The position numbers were made by a program, and so were the translations under genes. Below the pieces are notes generated by a model. That model saw nothing but the letters and a program-made list of their open reading frames with translations, made no database searches and was not told where the DNA came from. From positions 1 to 31,232 of the forward strand of contig JAJUJY010000033.1 in NCBI GenBank assembly GCA_029265085.1: DNA of 31,232 bases, in the 5' to 3' direction. Numbering within the stretch: position 1 is the stretch's first letter; the number at the start of each line of letters is the position of its first letter. This document shows, piece by piece, positions 31,070 through 31,232 of the stretch. The stretch is from Chloroflexota bacterium (lineage in GTDB: Bacteria; Chloroflexota; Anaerolineae; Anaerolineales; Anaerolineaceae).

Positions 31070-31232
31070 ATTTGGTCAGCTTTCCGCCGTCAGCGATCAG
31101 CTTTCAGCAAATTCAAGAATCTCCGCGATCTCCGCGCCTCTGCGGTGAAAAGGATCAGACGGCAGGTTGCAACAGTCAACAGACACCTTCCCGCCACTCG
31201 CCATTGCTCACTCCCCACTTTCCTTAAACTCC
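31070..31232. repeat. Degenerate repeat-like intergenic sequence
   Basis: This stretch holds short imperfect repeats: two copies of a TCAGCTTTC unit (31077-31085 and about 31100-31108), and three adjacent 9-base units, CTCCGCGAT, CTCCGCGCC and TCTGCGGTG. GCAGGTTGC (31162-31170) also occurs at 20564-20572 between the flavoprotein and ROK genes. No gene is visible on either strand. Confidence 0.4.

Overview
The window most likely comes from an anaerobic or facultative member of the Chloroflexota, probably Anaerolineae. This is inferred from gene style, not from a marker gene. The signs are substrate-binding lipoproteins with long Val/Glu/Lys- or Pro/Ala/Glu-rich linkers after the lipobox cysteine, a peptide-type binding protein with its lobes in swapped order, a heliorhodopsin (found mainly in single-membrane prokaryotes), and a fur-feoB-Cys-rich-feoA iron operon. 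I see no rRNA, tRNA, CRISPR array, transposase or phage gene.

Left part (1-7020). The window opens inside a minus-strand heliorhodopsin gene; its N-terminal 145 residues are present and it has its own promoter. Next come a small cysteine-containing protein, a HAD phosphatase, an OsmC-family protein, a small membrane protein and an unknown zinc-ribbon protein. A divergent pair follows: a stand-alone GyrI-like effector-binding protein, and an AraC regulator that carries the same kind of domain at its C terminus. A small unknown protein and a DUF362 iron-sulfur-like protein converge on a shared hairpin terminator.

Middle (7021-12732). A KimA-type potassium importer with a structured leader of about 155 nt is followed by RidA. 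Convergent to these is an iron operon (Fur-family regulator, FeoB, Cys-rich small protein, FeoA). It is preceded by two perfect palindromes that look like autoregulatory Fur-family boxes. The two transcription units meet at a long hairpin.

Right of centre (12733-20528). A long leader precedes a complete oligopeptide/dipeptide ABC importer: binding protein, two permeases and two ATPases. The binding protein is circularly permuted. The operon ends at a strong terminator and is followed by an iron-sulfur-flavoprotein-like reductase.

Right end (20529-31232). A ROK regulator under a near-perfect sigma-70 promoter heads a sugar locus: family-1 binding lipoprotein, MalF/MalG-type permeases, a cytoplasmic GH31 alpha-glycosidase, a cytoplasmic GH15 glucoamylase-like enzyme and an MFS transporter. 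The reading is import of an alpha-glucoside followed by hydrolysis inside the cell. The GH15 gene changes sharply in base composition about one third of the way in. The last 800 bases hold two small membrane-protein genes and degenerate repeat-like sequence.
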